DNA from: Mucilaginibacter sp. L294 | GTDB lineage: Bacteria; Bacteroidota; Bacteroidia; Sphingobacteriales; Sphingobacteriaceae | DNA length: 39,009 bases | Assembly (NCBI RefSeq): GCF_001636615.1 | Contig: NZ_LGEK01000045.1 | Location: forward strand, 1 to 39,009 | Direction of reading: 5' to 3' | Shown here: positions 16,124-24,565 of the stretch, piece after piece | Position numbering within the stretch: position 1 is the stretch's first letter | How the letters are laid out: every line of letters starts with the position of its first letter | The notes under the pieces: model-generated | What the model was told of the DNA's origin: nothing | The model's database searches: none | Seen by the model: only the letters and a program-made list of their open reading frames with translations | Program-made: the position numbers and the translations under genes

Positions 16124-17185
16124 TGTAAAGGTCAGATAATTCGAGGACAAGAATAGCTTAACTTAATAGCTATGCGCATCAACACGAATGACCTGACACT
16201 GAAACGGAATTATCTACAAACCTATCGTTTTCTGATCAAGGATTACGAACTGGTTAAGCAAGGACTTCATCCGAGTTTTAAACTGGCAAAAGAGTTCTAT
16301 GAGTTCCATCACACGGACCGGCGAAGCTTTCTGAAGTATTACAACCGGTACAAGCAATCCGGTAACGAACAAGACCTGCTGCCCGCAAAACGCGGCCCGA
16401 AGTACAGGACCCGCAGGCCATCGCTTGAAGATGAAGCTTTGGTGCTTGAAATGCGCTCCCTGGGTAATAATAAGTTTGAAATAGCCCATGAGCTTAAGCA
16501 GAAATCAGATAACTTTAACCCATCACCTTCAGGAGTCTATAATATACTGAAGCGCTACGGTAAAAACCGTTTAAAGCCGGTAGATAAAGAAGTTAAACGT
16601 AAGATCATTAAAGAGCGTATGGGACAATTAGGTCATATCGATTGCCATCACTTAAGCAAAACTATTATTCGCGGACAACATCGTAAACTTTATTTACTTT
16701 GTGTCATTGATGATTACTCCCGGGTAGCCTTTGCAGAGGTTATGGAAGATATCACTGCCTTAACCACTATGTTTACAGCCTTGCGCTGTATGCGAATGAT
16801 CAAAGAGAAGTTCGGCATCCAGTTCGAAGAGATCATTGCCGATAATGGCCCGGAGTTTGGTCCGGCTGTTAGTCAGAACAAGCGCAATCATCCTTTTGAG
16901 CGTATGTTGATGGAAACAGGTATCAAACGCAGGTACATTCAGCCCTACCGGCCGCAGACAAACGGCAAAGTAGAACGCTTTTGGCGTACGCTCAAAGAAG
17001 ATCTGATCGAGGAAACCGATTTCGATAGCCTTGAGGAATTTGAAGATGAATTGCTAAAATATCTGATCTATTATAACTGGGAAAGACCCCATCAAGGTAT
17101 CGATGGTAAAAAACCTATCGACATGGTCTCCCTAAACAACAAATAAAATTACCTAATTCTGTCCCCGAATTACTAAACCCTTACA
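16124..17185 (+). mobile_element. Complete IS481-family insertion sequence
   Basis: The 1062-bp element has imperfect 33-bp terminal inverted repeats (16124-16156 and 17153-17185; 24 of 33 matches) starting TGTAA and sharing TAATTCG and GGACA blocks. It is flanked by the 5-bp direct repeat GCAAT (16119-16123 and 17186-17190), which is the target duplication. It carries one DDE transposase gene. TGT...ACA ends, size and a single ORF fit IS481. Intact ends and ORF suggest recent or still active transposition. Confidence 0.93.
16172..17146 (+). CDS. IS481-family DDE transposase
   Basis: The 324-residue transposase has an N-terminal helix-turn-helix region (about 45-130, with the RRPSLEDEA and SGVYNILKRYG segments). 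A retroviral-integrase-like catalytic core follows: Asp157 in GHIDCHH, Asp224 in IADNGPEFG and Glu268 in GKVERFWRTLKED give the DDE triad. IQPYRPQTNGK before the last Glu is typical of IS481/IS3 enzymes. The protein cuts and joins the TGT...ACA ends of the surrounding element. The start at 16172 lies 15 bp inside the left inverted repeat border. No frameshift or stop interrupts it. Confidence 0.94.
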   Translation: MRINTNDLTLKRNYLQTYRFLIKDYELVKQGLHPSFKLAKEFYEFHHTDRRSFLKYYNRYKQSGNEQDLLPAKRGPKYRTRRPSLEDEALVLEMRSLGNNKFEIAHELKQKSDNFNPSPSGVYNILKRYGKNRLKPVDKEVKRKIIKERMGQLGHIDCHHLSKTIIRGQHRKLYLLCVIDDYSRVAFAEVMEDITALTTMFTALRCMRMIKEKFGIQFEEIIADNGPEFGPAVSQNKRNHPFERMLMETGIKRRYIQPYRPQTNGKVERFWRTLKEDLIEETDFDSLEEFEDELLKYLIYYNWERPHQGIDGKKPIDMVSLNNK

Positions 17186-17202
17186 GCAATGACGGGTTAT
17201 TA

Positions 17203-17239
17203 ATAAAACAAAAAAGGACGGTTATACAACCGTCCTTTT
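17203..17239 (-). terminator. Terminator after infB
   Basis: A 12-bp perfect stem AAAAGGACGGTT / AACCGTCCTTTT with a 4-base loop lies 20 bp past the infB stop and is followed on the minus strand by TTTTTTGTTTT. It is a strong intrinsic terminator for the rimP-nusA-infB transcript. Confidence 0.88.
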
Positions 17240-17259
17240 CAATATTTGGTAATTAGCGC

Positions 17260-20256
17260 TTAGGCTAATTTACGTTTTACTTCTACGTTTTCGTACGCTT
17301 CTACTATATCACCAACTTCGATGTTGTTGTAGTTAGCTATGTTCAAACCACACTCGTAATTGGTTCCAACTTCTTTCACGTCGTCTTTGAAACGTTTCAA
17401 TGAGGCCAGTTCACCTGTATGGATCACTACACCATCGCGAACGATACGGATCTTACTGTTACGGGTAATCTTACCATCCAATACCATACAACCTGCAATG
17501 GTACCAACCTTGCTGATCTTGAAGGTTTCGCGGATCTCTACGTTTGCAACGATCTTCTCTTCAAACGTTGGTGCAAGCATACCTTCCATCGCCGCTTTTA
17601 TCTCGTTGATAGCATCGTAGATGATAGAGTACAACCTGATATCGATCTGCTCAGCCTCGGCCAGTTTACGCGCACCTCCCGAAGGACGTACCTGGAAACC
17701 AATAATGATCGCATCTGATGCAGAAGCCAGCAATACGTCTGATTCGGAGATCTGACCCACTGCTTTTGATATGATGTTAACCTGGATCTGCTCGGTAGAT
17801 AGTTTCAGTAATGAATCTGATAAAGCTTCGATAGAACCATCCACGTCACCCTTAACAATAATGTTAAGTTCCTTAAAGTTACCAACTGCCAAACGGCGGC
17901 CAATTTCATCAAGCGTGATGTGTTTCTGTGTACGTAAGCCCTGCTCGCGTTGTAATTGTAAACGTTTGTTCGCAATTTCGCGTGCTTCAGGTTCGGTATC
18001 TAATACGTTAAACTTATCGCCTGCTGTAGGTGCACCCTGCATACCCAACACCTGTACCGGTGTTGATGGCCCTGCAGATTCAACCCTTTGGCCACGCTCG
18101 TTGGTTAACGCTTTAACACGCCCGCTGTAGCAACCTGCTAATATCGGGTCGCCCACTTTTAAGCGGCCTGCCTGTACAAGGATGGTGGTAACAATACCAC
18201 GGCCTTTATCTAAAGCAGCTTCAATTACGGTACCTACGGCGCGTTTGTTAGGGTTAGCTTTCAGCTCAAGCAATTCTGCTTCAAGCAATACTTTCTCTAA
18301 CAACAGCTCAATGTTTAAGCCGGTTTTGGCCGATATTTCTTGTGTTTGGTATTTACCGCCCCACTCTTCAACCAAAATATTCATGGCTGATAGTTGCTCA
18401 CGTACCTTATCGGCGTTAGCACCCGGCCTGTCAATTTTGTTGAAAGCGAAGATGATTGGTGCACCGGCAGCCTGCGCGTGGTTTATGGCCTCGCGGGTTT
18501 GCGGCATCACGCTGTCATCAGCAGCAATTACAATGATAACAATATCTGTTACCTGTGCACCCCTGGCACGCATGGCGGTAAACGCCTCGTGGCCCGGTGT
18601 ATCCAGGAAGGTGATCTTTCCTTTATCATCCGGCAATGTAACTTCATAAGCGCCAATGTGCTGGGTTATACCCCCGGCCTCGCCGCCAATTACATTTGTT
18701 TTGCGGATAAAATCCAGTAATGATGTTTTACCGTGGTCAACGTGGCCCATAATGGTCACAATTGGTGCACGCGGTATCAGATCTTCCGGCTCATCAGGCT
18801 GATCGAGTATAAACTCTTCGTCCTGTGGTTTTACAAACTCAACCTGGTAGCCAAACTCATCAGCAACAATGCTTAGGGTTTCGGCATCCAAACGCTGGTT
18901 AATGGATACAAACATACCCAAACTCATACAGGTTGAGATGATCTGCGTTACAGACACATCCATCATGAGGGCTAATTCATTTGCCGTAACAAACTCGGTA
19001 ACCTTTAACACTTTAGATTGTGCATCCTGCTCCATTGCCAGTTCATCGGCATTGGCAGCAACATCATCACGTTTTTGACGACGGAATTTTGCACGCTGCG
19101 CAAACTTGCCCGACTTACCCGCGCCGCTTAAGCGTGCAAGTGTAGCCTTGATCTGGTCTTGTATATCTTTTTCTGATGGTTCTTCTTTAGGGCCTGAACT
19201 TGCAGGTGGCCTTCCACCTCTAAAATCGGGACGGTTGCCGCCACCCGGAGGGGCTGTAGGCCTGTTCCTGAAATCGGGGCGGTTAGGATTAATGGTACCA
19301 CTTGGCGGTGCCTGTTGCTGGCCTCCTCCGTTACCACCCTGCTGATCTTTACGCTTGCGTTTGCGTTTCTGATCGGCTGCGCTACCTGCGGCGTTTGATG
19401 ATGCTACCGGGCCACCGCGTTTAGGCTGGCTAACCGGCAACTGTATCTTACCAATAATTTTTGGCCCTGTTAAACGCTCTGCATTCGCACGGATCACTTC
19501 ATCCGGTTCAGCATCGTCTGTTGGGGTTTCTGCCTGTGGTGGTGTTACCGGGGCTACAGGGGCAGGAGTTACAGGTGTTTCTGCTTTAGGCGCTTCTGCA
19601 ACGGGTGCAGGTGCAACTGGTGCCGGCGCAGGTTTCTCTGCAACTGGCTCTGGTGCTTTAGGCGTTTCAACTTCTGCAACTGGTGCCGGTGCCGGTTTTT
19701 CTACAACTGGCTCTGGTGCTTTAGGTGTTTCTACAACCGGTGCAGGTGCCGGCGTTTCAGCAACGGGCTCGGGCGCTTTTGGTGCCTCGGCAGGTTTTTC
19801 GGCTGCGGGCGCCTTAGCGTTAAGGTTATTAAGGTCTATTTTACCAATTACCTTTACACCCGGCAATGCTTCGTTGCGTTCTTCGGTCTTCGCCTTTTCA
19901 GGTTCGGCCGGTTTTGGCTTTTCAGCCGGTGCTGAAGCGAAATGGCCGGTGTTTTTGATCAGTATTTCCTCGTTCTCAAAATCTCTTGAACGGCGGGGCT
20001 CAACAGGTTTTTCAGGGGCCTGTCCGGGCTCCTCTTTCCTGATCTTGCCTATGCTGATCTGCTTGGCCTCCTCCTTAATAATTTTATCAACAGCAAACTC
20101 TTTTAACAAAGTAGTGTACATATCGTTATCCAGCTTGGCCATCGGTTGCTTTTCAACCTTGTAACCTTTGGTAGCTAAAAAATCGACAATGGTACCCATA
20201 CCAATGTTCAGTTCTTTTACTGCTTTAATTAATTTTATGGATTTGTCTTCTGACAT
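17260..20256 (-). CDS. infB: Translation initiation factor IF-2 (InfB)
   Basis: The 998-residue GTPase places initiator fMet-tRNA on the 30S subunit and promotes subunit joining. An N-terminal IF2_N domain (residues 1-55) is followed by a long Ala/Pro/Glu-rich repetitive linker with repeated KAPEPVxEKPAPAP units (about 145-245), a Gly/Gln/Pro-rich basic stretch to about 390, and a second IF2_N-like segment. The GTPase shows [10 protein letters not shown] (G1), DTPGHEAF (G3), FNKIDRPG (G4) and ISAKTG (G5), followed by domains II-IV. The repeat-rich linker makes it longer than the E. coli protein. It is the last gene of the rimP-nusA-infB operon. Confidence 0.98.
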   Translation of the reverse strand: MSEDKSIKLIKAVKELNIGMGTIVDFLATKGYKVEKQPMAKLDNDMYTTLLKEFAVDKIIKEEAKQISIGKIRKEEPGQAPEKPVEPRRSRDFENEEILIKNTGHFASAPAEKPKPAEPEKAKTEERNEALPGVKVIGKIDLNNLNAKAPAAEKPAEAPKAPEPVAETPAPAPVVETPKAPEPVVEKPAPAPVAEVETPKAPEPVAEKPAPAPVAPAPVAEAPKAETPVTPAPVAPVTPPQAETPTDDAEPDEVIRANAERLTGPKIIGKIQLPVSQPKRGGPVASSNAAGSAADQKRKRKRKDQQGGNGGGQQQAPPSGTINPNRPDFRNRPTAPPGGGNRPDFRGGRPPASSGPKEEPSEKDIQDQIKATLARLSGAGKSGKFAQRAKFRRQKRDDVAANADELAMEQDAQSKVLKVTEFVTANELALMMDVSVTQIISTCMSLGMFVSINQRLDAETLSIVADEFGYQVEFVKPQDEEFILDQPDEPEDLIPRAPIVTIMGHVDHGKTSLLDFIRKTNVIGGEAGGITQHIGAYEVTLPDDKGKITFLDTPGHEAFTAMRARGAQVTDIVIIVIAADDSVMPQTREAINHAQAAGAPIIFAFNKIDRPGANADKVREQLSAMNILVEEWGGKYQTQEISAKTGLNIELLLEKVLLEAELLELKANPNKRAVGTVIEAALDKGRGIVTTILVQAGRLKVGDPILAGCYSGRVKALTNERGQRVESAGPSTPVQVLGMQGAPTAGDKFNVLDTEPEAREIANKRLQLQREQGLRTQKHITLDEIGRRLAVGNFKELNIIVKGDVDGSIEALSDSLLKLSTEQIQVNIISKAVGQISESDVLLASASDAIIIGFQVRPSGGARKLAEAEQIDIRLYSIIYDAINEIKAAMEGMLAPTFEEKIVANVEIRETFKISKVGTIAGCMVLDGKITRNSKIRIVRDGVVIHTGELASLKRFKDDVKEVGTNYECGLNIANYNNIEVGDIVEAYENVEVKRKLA

Positions 20257-20316
20257 TTATTAAATTTTCTCTGCTAATTATCGCAAAAATACGATTTTTT
20301 ATTCGTGTTATTTCGT

Positions 20317-21552
20317 TTATTCAAATTCTGCCTGTAGAACTGATAAAACTTCTTTTATTGTTTCCTCTTCAAGATCGGTACGTTTCACCAGTTCGCCAAC
20401 AGATAATGCCAATACAGACTTAGCTGTATCAAGCCCTATGCGTTTAAACTCATCCAGTATCCAGCTGTCAATCTCATCTGAGAATTCTTCGATATCCACA
20501 TCCTCATCATGCTCATCAGCTTCGCGGTAAACATCAATTTCATACCCGGTTAACTTACCGGCAAGCTTAATGTTATGGCCGCCACGGCCAATTGCCAATG
20601 ATACCTGGTCGGGCTTTAAGTAAACCGCCGCTGTTTTTTTCTCATCATCTAATTTAATAGAAGTGATCTTGGCAGGCGATAAAGCACGCTGTATGTATAA
20701 CTGGATATTATTGGTAAAGTTTATTACGTCTATGTTTTCGTTCTTCAACTCGCGAACGATACCATGGATACGTGAACCTTTCATACCTACGCAGGCACCA
20801 ACCGGATCGATACGGTCGTCGTAAGATTCTACCGCTACCTTAGCCCTCTCGCCTGGTTCACGTACAATTTTCTTGATGGTAATTAAACCGTCGAAGATCT
20901 CAGGAACCTCCATCTCGAACAAACGCTGTAAAAACTCGGGCGCTGTACGTGATATGATGATCTTAGGGTTGCTGTTAAGCATATCAACCTTGCTGATGAT
21001 CGCCCTTACACTGTCGCCTTTTTTAAAGTAATCGGCAGGGATCTGCTCGGTTTTTGGTAATAAAAGCTCGTTGCCTTCATCATCCAATACCAGGGTTTCT
21101 TTTTTCCAAACCTGGTAAACCTCGCCGGTAACAATTTCGCCTACGCGGTCTTTATATTTTTTGAAGATCTCGTCTTTCTCCAGTTCAAGAATTTTTGATA
21201 CCAGCGTTTGGCGGGCAGCTAAAATAGCACGGCGGCCAAAGCTTTCTAAAGTTATCTGCTCAATATAGTCGTCGCCAACTTCCAGGTCAGGGTCAATTTT
21301 GTGGGCTTCTGCCAGTTCTATCTCCAGGTCATCATCCTCGCTAAAGCCATCTTCCATTACGGCACGTGTGCGCCATATTTCCAAATCGCCGTTGTCTGTG
21401 TTCACAATTACGTCGCAATTCTCATCTGTGCCGTATTTTTTCCTGATCATGCTTCTGAAAACGTCTTCCAGAACGCTCATCATGGTTGGGCGGTCAATGT
21501 TCTTGAAATCTTTAAATTCCTGAAAAGAATCAATTAAATTAATATTGCTCAT
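20317..21552 (-). CDS. nusA: Transcription termination/antitermination factor NusA
   Basis: This 411-residue RNA polymerase-binding factor controls pausing, termination and antitermination. An N-terminal NusA domain (about 1-130) is followed by an S1 domain (GEIVTGEVYQVWKKETLVL), KH1 with GACVGMKGSRI and KH2 with SLAIGRGGHNIKLAGKLTG. An acidic stretch and a short helix-hairpin-helix-like tail (FKRIGLDTAKSVLALSVGELVKRT) complete it. There are no E. coli-type duplicated acidic repeats, as is usual outside Proteobacteria. It starts three bases after the rimP stop, indicating coupled translation, and is followed by infB after 60 bp. Confidence 0.97.
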   Translation of the reverse strand: MSNINLIDSFQEFKDFKNIDRPTMMSVLEDVFRSMIRKKYGTDENCDVIVNTDNGDLEIWRTRAVMEDGFSEDDDLEIELAEAHKIDPDLEVGDDYIEQITLESFGRRAILAARQTLVSKILELEKDEIFKKYKDRVGEIVTGEVYQVWKKETLVLDDEGNELLLPKTEQIPADYFKKGDSVRAIISKVDMLNSNPKIIISRTAPEFLQRLFEMEVPEIFDGLITIKKIVREPGERAKVAVESYDDRIDPVGACVGMKGSRIHGIVRELKNENIDVINFTNNIQLYIQRALSPAKITSIKLDDEKKTAAVYLKPDQVSLAIGRGGHNIKLAGKLTGYEIDVYREADEHDEDVDIEEFSDEIDSWILDEFKRIGLDTAKSVLALSVGELVKRTDLEEETIKEVLSVLQAEFE

Positions 21553-21555
21553 CTT

Positions 21556-22020
21556 CTACTTGAATGATATTAAAACTTTTGTTTCTGTTATTTTATCTGT
21601 CGGGATAGTGCTTTCAACAGTTACAGCCTTTTTCCCTTTTTCTTTTATTGTTTCTTCAATTGTTATTTCGCTACCGGCAGCGCTTAATAGTTTGCCTTCG
21701 CGTTTCGTGCCGTCATCCATCTTTATTGATAACGTACGCCCAATGTTTTTCGCATACTGCCTTTGCAGCGTTAGCGGTGTATCAATGCCCGGCGATGAAA
21801 CCTCCAGGTTGTAGGGCGTATCTATAACGTTCTCTTCTTCCAAGTGAAAGCCCACATGCCTGCTTATGGCCACACAATCAGCAATCCCTATCCCGTTATC
21901 CCCGTCAACCAGTACGATCAGTTTACCGTCCGAATGCATTTTAACATCCACCAAAAACAAGTTTGGCATATCGGCAATTTTCTCCTCTACCAGTCCAGCT
22001 GTTCTCTTTTCAATATTCAT
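21556..22020 (-). CDS. rimP: Ribosome maturation factor RimP
   Basis: The 154-residue protein assists 30S assembly. It shows the two-domain RimP pattern: an alpha/beta N-domain with LFLVDVKMHSDGKLIVLVDGDNGIGIADC, the linker YNLEVSSPGID that is the hallmark of the family, then a small beta-barrel C-domain (GRTLSIKMDDGTKREGKLLSA). It is the first gene of the conserved rimP-nusA-infB group. Its promoter must lie in the 66 bp between its start and the terminator hairpin at 22087; no clear TAnnTTTG box was found there. Confidence 0.96.
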   Translation of the reverse strand: MNIEKRTAGLVEEKIADMPNLFLVDVKMHSDGKLIVLVDGDNGIGIADCVAISRHVGFHLEEENVIDTPYNLEVSSPGIDTPLTLQRQYAKNIGRTLSIKMDDGTKREGKLLSAAGSEITIEETIKEKGKKAVTVESTIPTDKITETKVLISFK

Positions 22021-22086
22021 TATCGTATGTTTTTACCGGCATCCCGGGTAGATAAACAGGGCGGTTGATAATTTGATTGATAAAAT

Positions 22087-22116
22087 AAAAGAGGGGACAA
22101 ATGCCCCCTCTTTTTT
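22087..22116 (-). terminator. Terminator between lipoprotein gene and rimP
   Basis: The stem AAAAGAGGGG / CCCCTCTTTT with a short loop is followed on the minus strand by TTTTATTTTATC. It closes the upstream lipoprotein transcript and separates it from the rimP operon. It also has a T-run on the plus strand, so it could work both ways. Confidence 0.78.
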
Positions 22117-22159
22117 AATTCAGATGCAAATGTAACAACTTTTTTTGATTTTTCAAAGC

Positions 22160-22579
22160 TTATTGCTTAAAAATCAAATCAATAAAACGCACTTTCCCGG
22201 GTTGTGACCGGCTTTTTATATAATCTATCAATGCGGCGCCCTCGCCAAGGCGGTAATTGCGCACAAAGTAGGTTTGGCCTTTTACAAAAGGGGTATCGGG
22301 CGTAAAAATTACTACGCTGTCTTTTAACAGATAGCGCCCCGGCTGCACGGGCTGATAGTTTTTCATATCGGTATCGGCAGGCATGCGGTAAACCGGCACC
22401 AGGCTTTGCCAAACATCTTTATTGGTATCGCGGGCTATATCCTGCATCACCGCATAATCTACCCCTTTAAACTGAACGGATTGCCCGTTATTTACAAGCG
22501 ATACCTGTACAGCCGCCGGGTGTTTAACAGGGGTGCAGCCTGCTATCAGGAGAACTATTATTATCAAATATTTATTCAT
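22160..22579 (-). CDS. Small hypothetical lipoprotein
   Basis: This 139-residue protein has a short lipoprotein signal, MNKYLIIIVLLIAGC, with lipobox IAGC (Cys15). The mature part looks beta-rich, with PVYRMPADTDMKNYQPVQPGRYLL, YFVRNYRLGEGAALIDYI and a C-terminal VRFIDLIFK. I do not recognise the family. It is transcribed divergently from the EreA/ChaN-like gene (about 80 bp between starts) and ends at a terminator before rimP. Confidence 0.7.
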   Translation of the reverse strand: MNKYLIIIVLLIAGCTPVKHPAAVQVSLVNNGQSVQFKGVDYAVMQDIARDTNKDVWQSLVPVYRMPADTDMKNYQPVQPGRYLLKDSVVIFTPDTPFVKGQTYFVRNYRLGEGAALIDYIKSRSQPGKVRFIDLIFKQ

Positions 22580-22660
22580 TACCCAAATGGCTGTTACATG
22601 ATATTACAAAAGTGATTGTTTTATTTGTAACCTTTTACAAAAAGATGTACTCTTAGCAGC

Positions 22661-23848
22661 ATGAGAAAAACCTTAGCCTTAACCATACTACTTGTTAGTT
22701 TTTATACCCAATTAACGTTTGCACAAGATAGCCTTATAACCAGCCTGGCAAAAAGCAACCTTAGCATATTTACCAAAGATGGCAATAAATTTACAGGCGC
22801 GGGTTGGGACAATATTTTAACCCGGGCCAAAAGCAGCGATAATGTACTCATCGGCGAAGACCATTTTACAAACGAAACACCCTTTTTCGTATCCGCACTG
22901 GCATCTCAGATCAGGTTCGATAACTTTTTTTGTGAGATAGACCCATTTACAGCGCGCATACTGCAGGATAAGATCAAAACCCTATCGGCTCCCGAAATGG
23001 AAAAATATGTGGCCGACTATGGCAACACCTTTTCCTTTTATGCCTTTGCCCCCGAATTTGATTTGCTTAAACAATTTACCAGATCTAATACCACCATTAA
23101 TGGCACAGACCAGATACTGCTGGTAGGTGATGCTTTGATATGTAACGAACTACAAAAAACCACCCAAAGCAACCGTGCGAAAGAAATTTATGAGCTTATT
23201 AAAAACAACTCCAAAACCTATTTCGCCAACTTTTTAAAAGACCAAAGCAAGCCATTTTATTTACTTACCCCCGAGTTTGAAAAAAACCTGGATGAGCTAT
23301 CGGCCCTTAAACTTAGCGAACACGAGGTTAAAATAATAAATGCCCTAAGGCTGAGCGCCAAAATATACAAATCGCAAAGCCACCACTTGCGGGTACAACT
23401 CATGAAAAATCAACTCATGCAGGTTTACACCCAATGGCAGGATAAAAAGAACCTGTATAAATATGGTGCAAACCACGTTGCTAAAGATGAGGGCTTAATG
23501 GACACTTACGATATTGGAAATTTAGTAAGCAGTATTGCCGATAGTAAGTTCAGTAGTTCATACCACATTATTGTACTTGGCGTATCGGGCACACAAGCCT
23601 CGCCGTTTAAAGGTTTCCCGAGTGAGAAAGTTGATGCCAACAGCGGTGTTCTTAAATCGTTATCGCCCCTGTTAAAAGCTGTTGATGGCAATGGCTGGCA
23701 TTGTATAGATTTGAAGCCTTTGCGTGCTGCTTTAGAAGATGGAAAGTTAGTTATTAAGGACAATAAGCTGCTGCATATAATAAAAGGTTACGATGCCTTT
23801 GTTGTGATCCCCGAGGTTACCGCTTCTGCATTTACCGAAGGCAAATAA
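22661..23848 (+). CDS. Secreted EreA/ChaN-like family protein
   Basis: The 395-residue protein has a signal peptide (MRKTLALTILLVSFYTQLTFA, cleaved before Gln-Asp). Near residue 65-70 it carries VLIGEDHFTNE, matching the G-E-x-H motif that starts the erythromycin-esterase/ChaN/TraB-like fold. A later segment KYGANHVAKDEGLMD resembles the second conserved His region. In that superfamily the Glu/His residues act in hydrolysis or metal/heme binding. Length is close to EreA types, but the sequence is divergent and no macrolide-resistance role should be inferred. It is likely periplasmic. The nearby membrane-protein gene starts 78 bp later. Confidence 0.6.
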   Translation: MRKTLALTILLVSFYTQLTFAQDSLITSLAKSNLSIFTKDGNKFTGAGWDNILTRAKSSDNVLIGEDHFTNETPFFVSALASQIRFDNFFCEIDPFTARILQDKIKTLSAPEMEKYVADYGNTFSFYAFAPEFDLLKQFTRSNTTINGTDQILLVGDALICNELQKTTQSNRAKEIYELIKNNSKTYFANFLKDQSKPFYLLTPEFEKNLDELSALKLSEHEVKIINALRLSAKIYKSQSHHLRVQLMKNQLMQVYTQWQDKKNLYKYGANHVAKDEGLMDTYDIGNLVSSIADSKFSSSYHIIVLGVSGTQASPFKGFPSEKVDANSGVLKSLSPLLKAVDGNGWHCIDLKPLRAALEDGKLVIKDNKLLHIIKGYDAFVVIPEVTASAFTEGK

Positions 23849-23926
23849 TATTTACCTGTATCATTTAATTGCAGCTTTATTTGGCGTTGTTCAAAATTAA
23901 ATAGAAATTGGACAAACCTTATACTA

Positions 23927-24448
23927 ATGACGTCTAAAACCTTATGGCCCATTATTATTAAACTGGCAGGGCTATATACCTTATGGCAATTTATTGAACT
24001 AGCCCCGGGATATGTTAATATGTTTATATCATGGTATAGCCCGGTTGAATATGAACAACAAAACGTAGCGTTATGGGTATATTTTCTTCAGGGTATAGTC
24101 ACTTTATTAATCGCTATTTTATGTTTATTTAAAACCAAAGGGATTATTAAAGTCTTGCGACTTGATAATGATGACGAAGCGGAAATTTTACAATTGAACA
24201 TCCATCGATCGCAACTTTTAAAAATAGTTGTTATCGTTTTGGGCGGGTTAATGTTTTTAGATGGGATTCCAGTCCTTTCATCTAATCTTTTAAGGTTTTT
24301 CGAGATAAATAAAAATGTTCCGTTTTTTAAAGACCCAACTTTTTCTTGGCTTGTTTTTGCCATTTTAAAAGTAACAATAGGTTACTGCATGGTTGCATAC
24401 AACCGATGGTTTGTAAATTTTATTGAGTTGAGAAGAAAGGCTGGTTAA
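23927..24448 (+). CDS. Hypothetical four-helix membrane protein
   Basis: The 173-residue protein has predicted membrane helices at about 7-25 (IIIKLAGLYTLWQFIELAPG), 47-66 (LWVYFLQGIVTLLIAILCLF), 100-120 (LLKIVVIVLGGLMFLDGIPVL) and 139-160 (FSWLVFAILKVTIGYCMVAYN). A charged loop, about 70-97 (LRLDNDDEAEILQL), lies between helices 2 and 3. The gene is noticeably A/T-rich compared with its neighbours, which may mean recent acquisition or weak selection. I do not recognise a family. It follows the EreA/ChaN-like gene on the same strand. Confidence 0.7.
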   Translation: MTSKTLWPIIIKLAGLYTLWQFIELAPGYVNMFISWYSPVEYEQQNVALWVYFLQGIVTLLIAILCLFKTKGIIKVLRLDNDDEAEILQLNIHRSQLLKIVVIVLGGLMFLDGIPVLSSNLLRFFEINKNVPFFKDPTFSWLVFAILKVTIGYCMVAYNRWFVNFIELRRKAG

Positions 24449-24477
24449 ACAAAACCCTCTACTGTCACTCTTTTAAA

Positions 24478-24501
24478 TGCTCAGGTGATGACACCTGAGC
24501 A
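24478..24501. repeat. Perfect 10-bp hairpin
   Basis: TGCTCAGGTG and CACCTGAGCA form a perfect 10-bp stem with loop ATGA, between two convergent genes. Neither strand has a proper U-run next to it, so it is not a textbook terminator, but convergent position suggests a role in ending transcripts. Confidence 0.5.
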
Positions 24502-24533
24502 AGGGAACGAAAGGTTTATTTTATCCCTCCCCG

Positions 24534-24555
24534 GTGCGGGTGTCCTCACCCGCAC
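24534..24555 (-). terminator. Hairpin after the S9 peptidase gene
   Basis: GTGCGGGTG and CACCCGCAC form a perfect 9-bp stem with loop TCCT, 10 bp past the S9 peptidase stop. On the minus strand the tail is only A/T-rich (GGGATAAAATAAA), so termination would be inefficient or Rho-assisted. Confidence 0.4.
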
Positions 24556-24565
24556 TTGCCAGAAG

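Noticed and set aside
18182..18649. 155-codon plus-strand frame antisense to infB
   Set aside because: It is a shadow of the conserved infB GTPase region; composition is typical of a reverse-frame artefact.
19500..19830. Pro/Ala/Glu repeats in infB considered as an insertion or separate gene
   Set aside because: They are in frame in the IF-2 linker, which is naturally low-complexity and variable in length.
22661..23848. Macrolide resistance esterase call
   Set aside because: Only the fold-level GExH-type motif is visible; overall similarity to true Ere enzymes is too weak to claim resistance.
24478..24555. Two adjacent hairpins considered as a repeat family or small CRISPR
   Set aside because: The two stems differ in sequence and there is no regular repeat-spacer pattern; they are better read as terminator-like hairpins.
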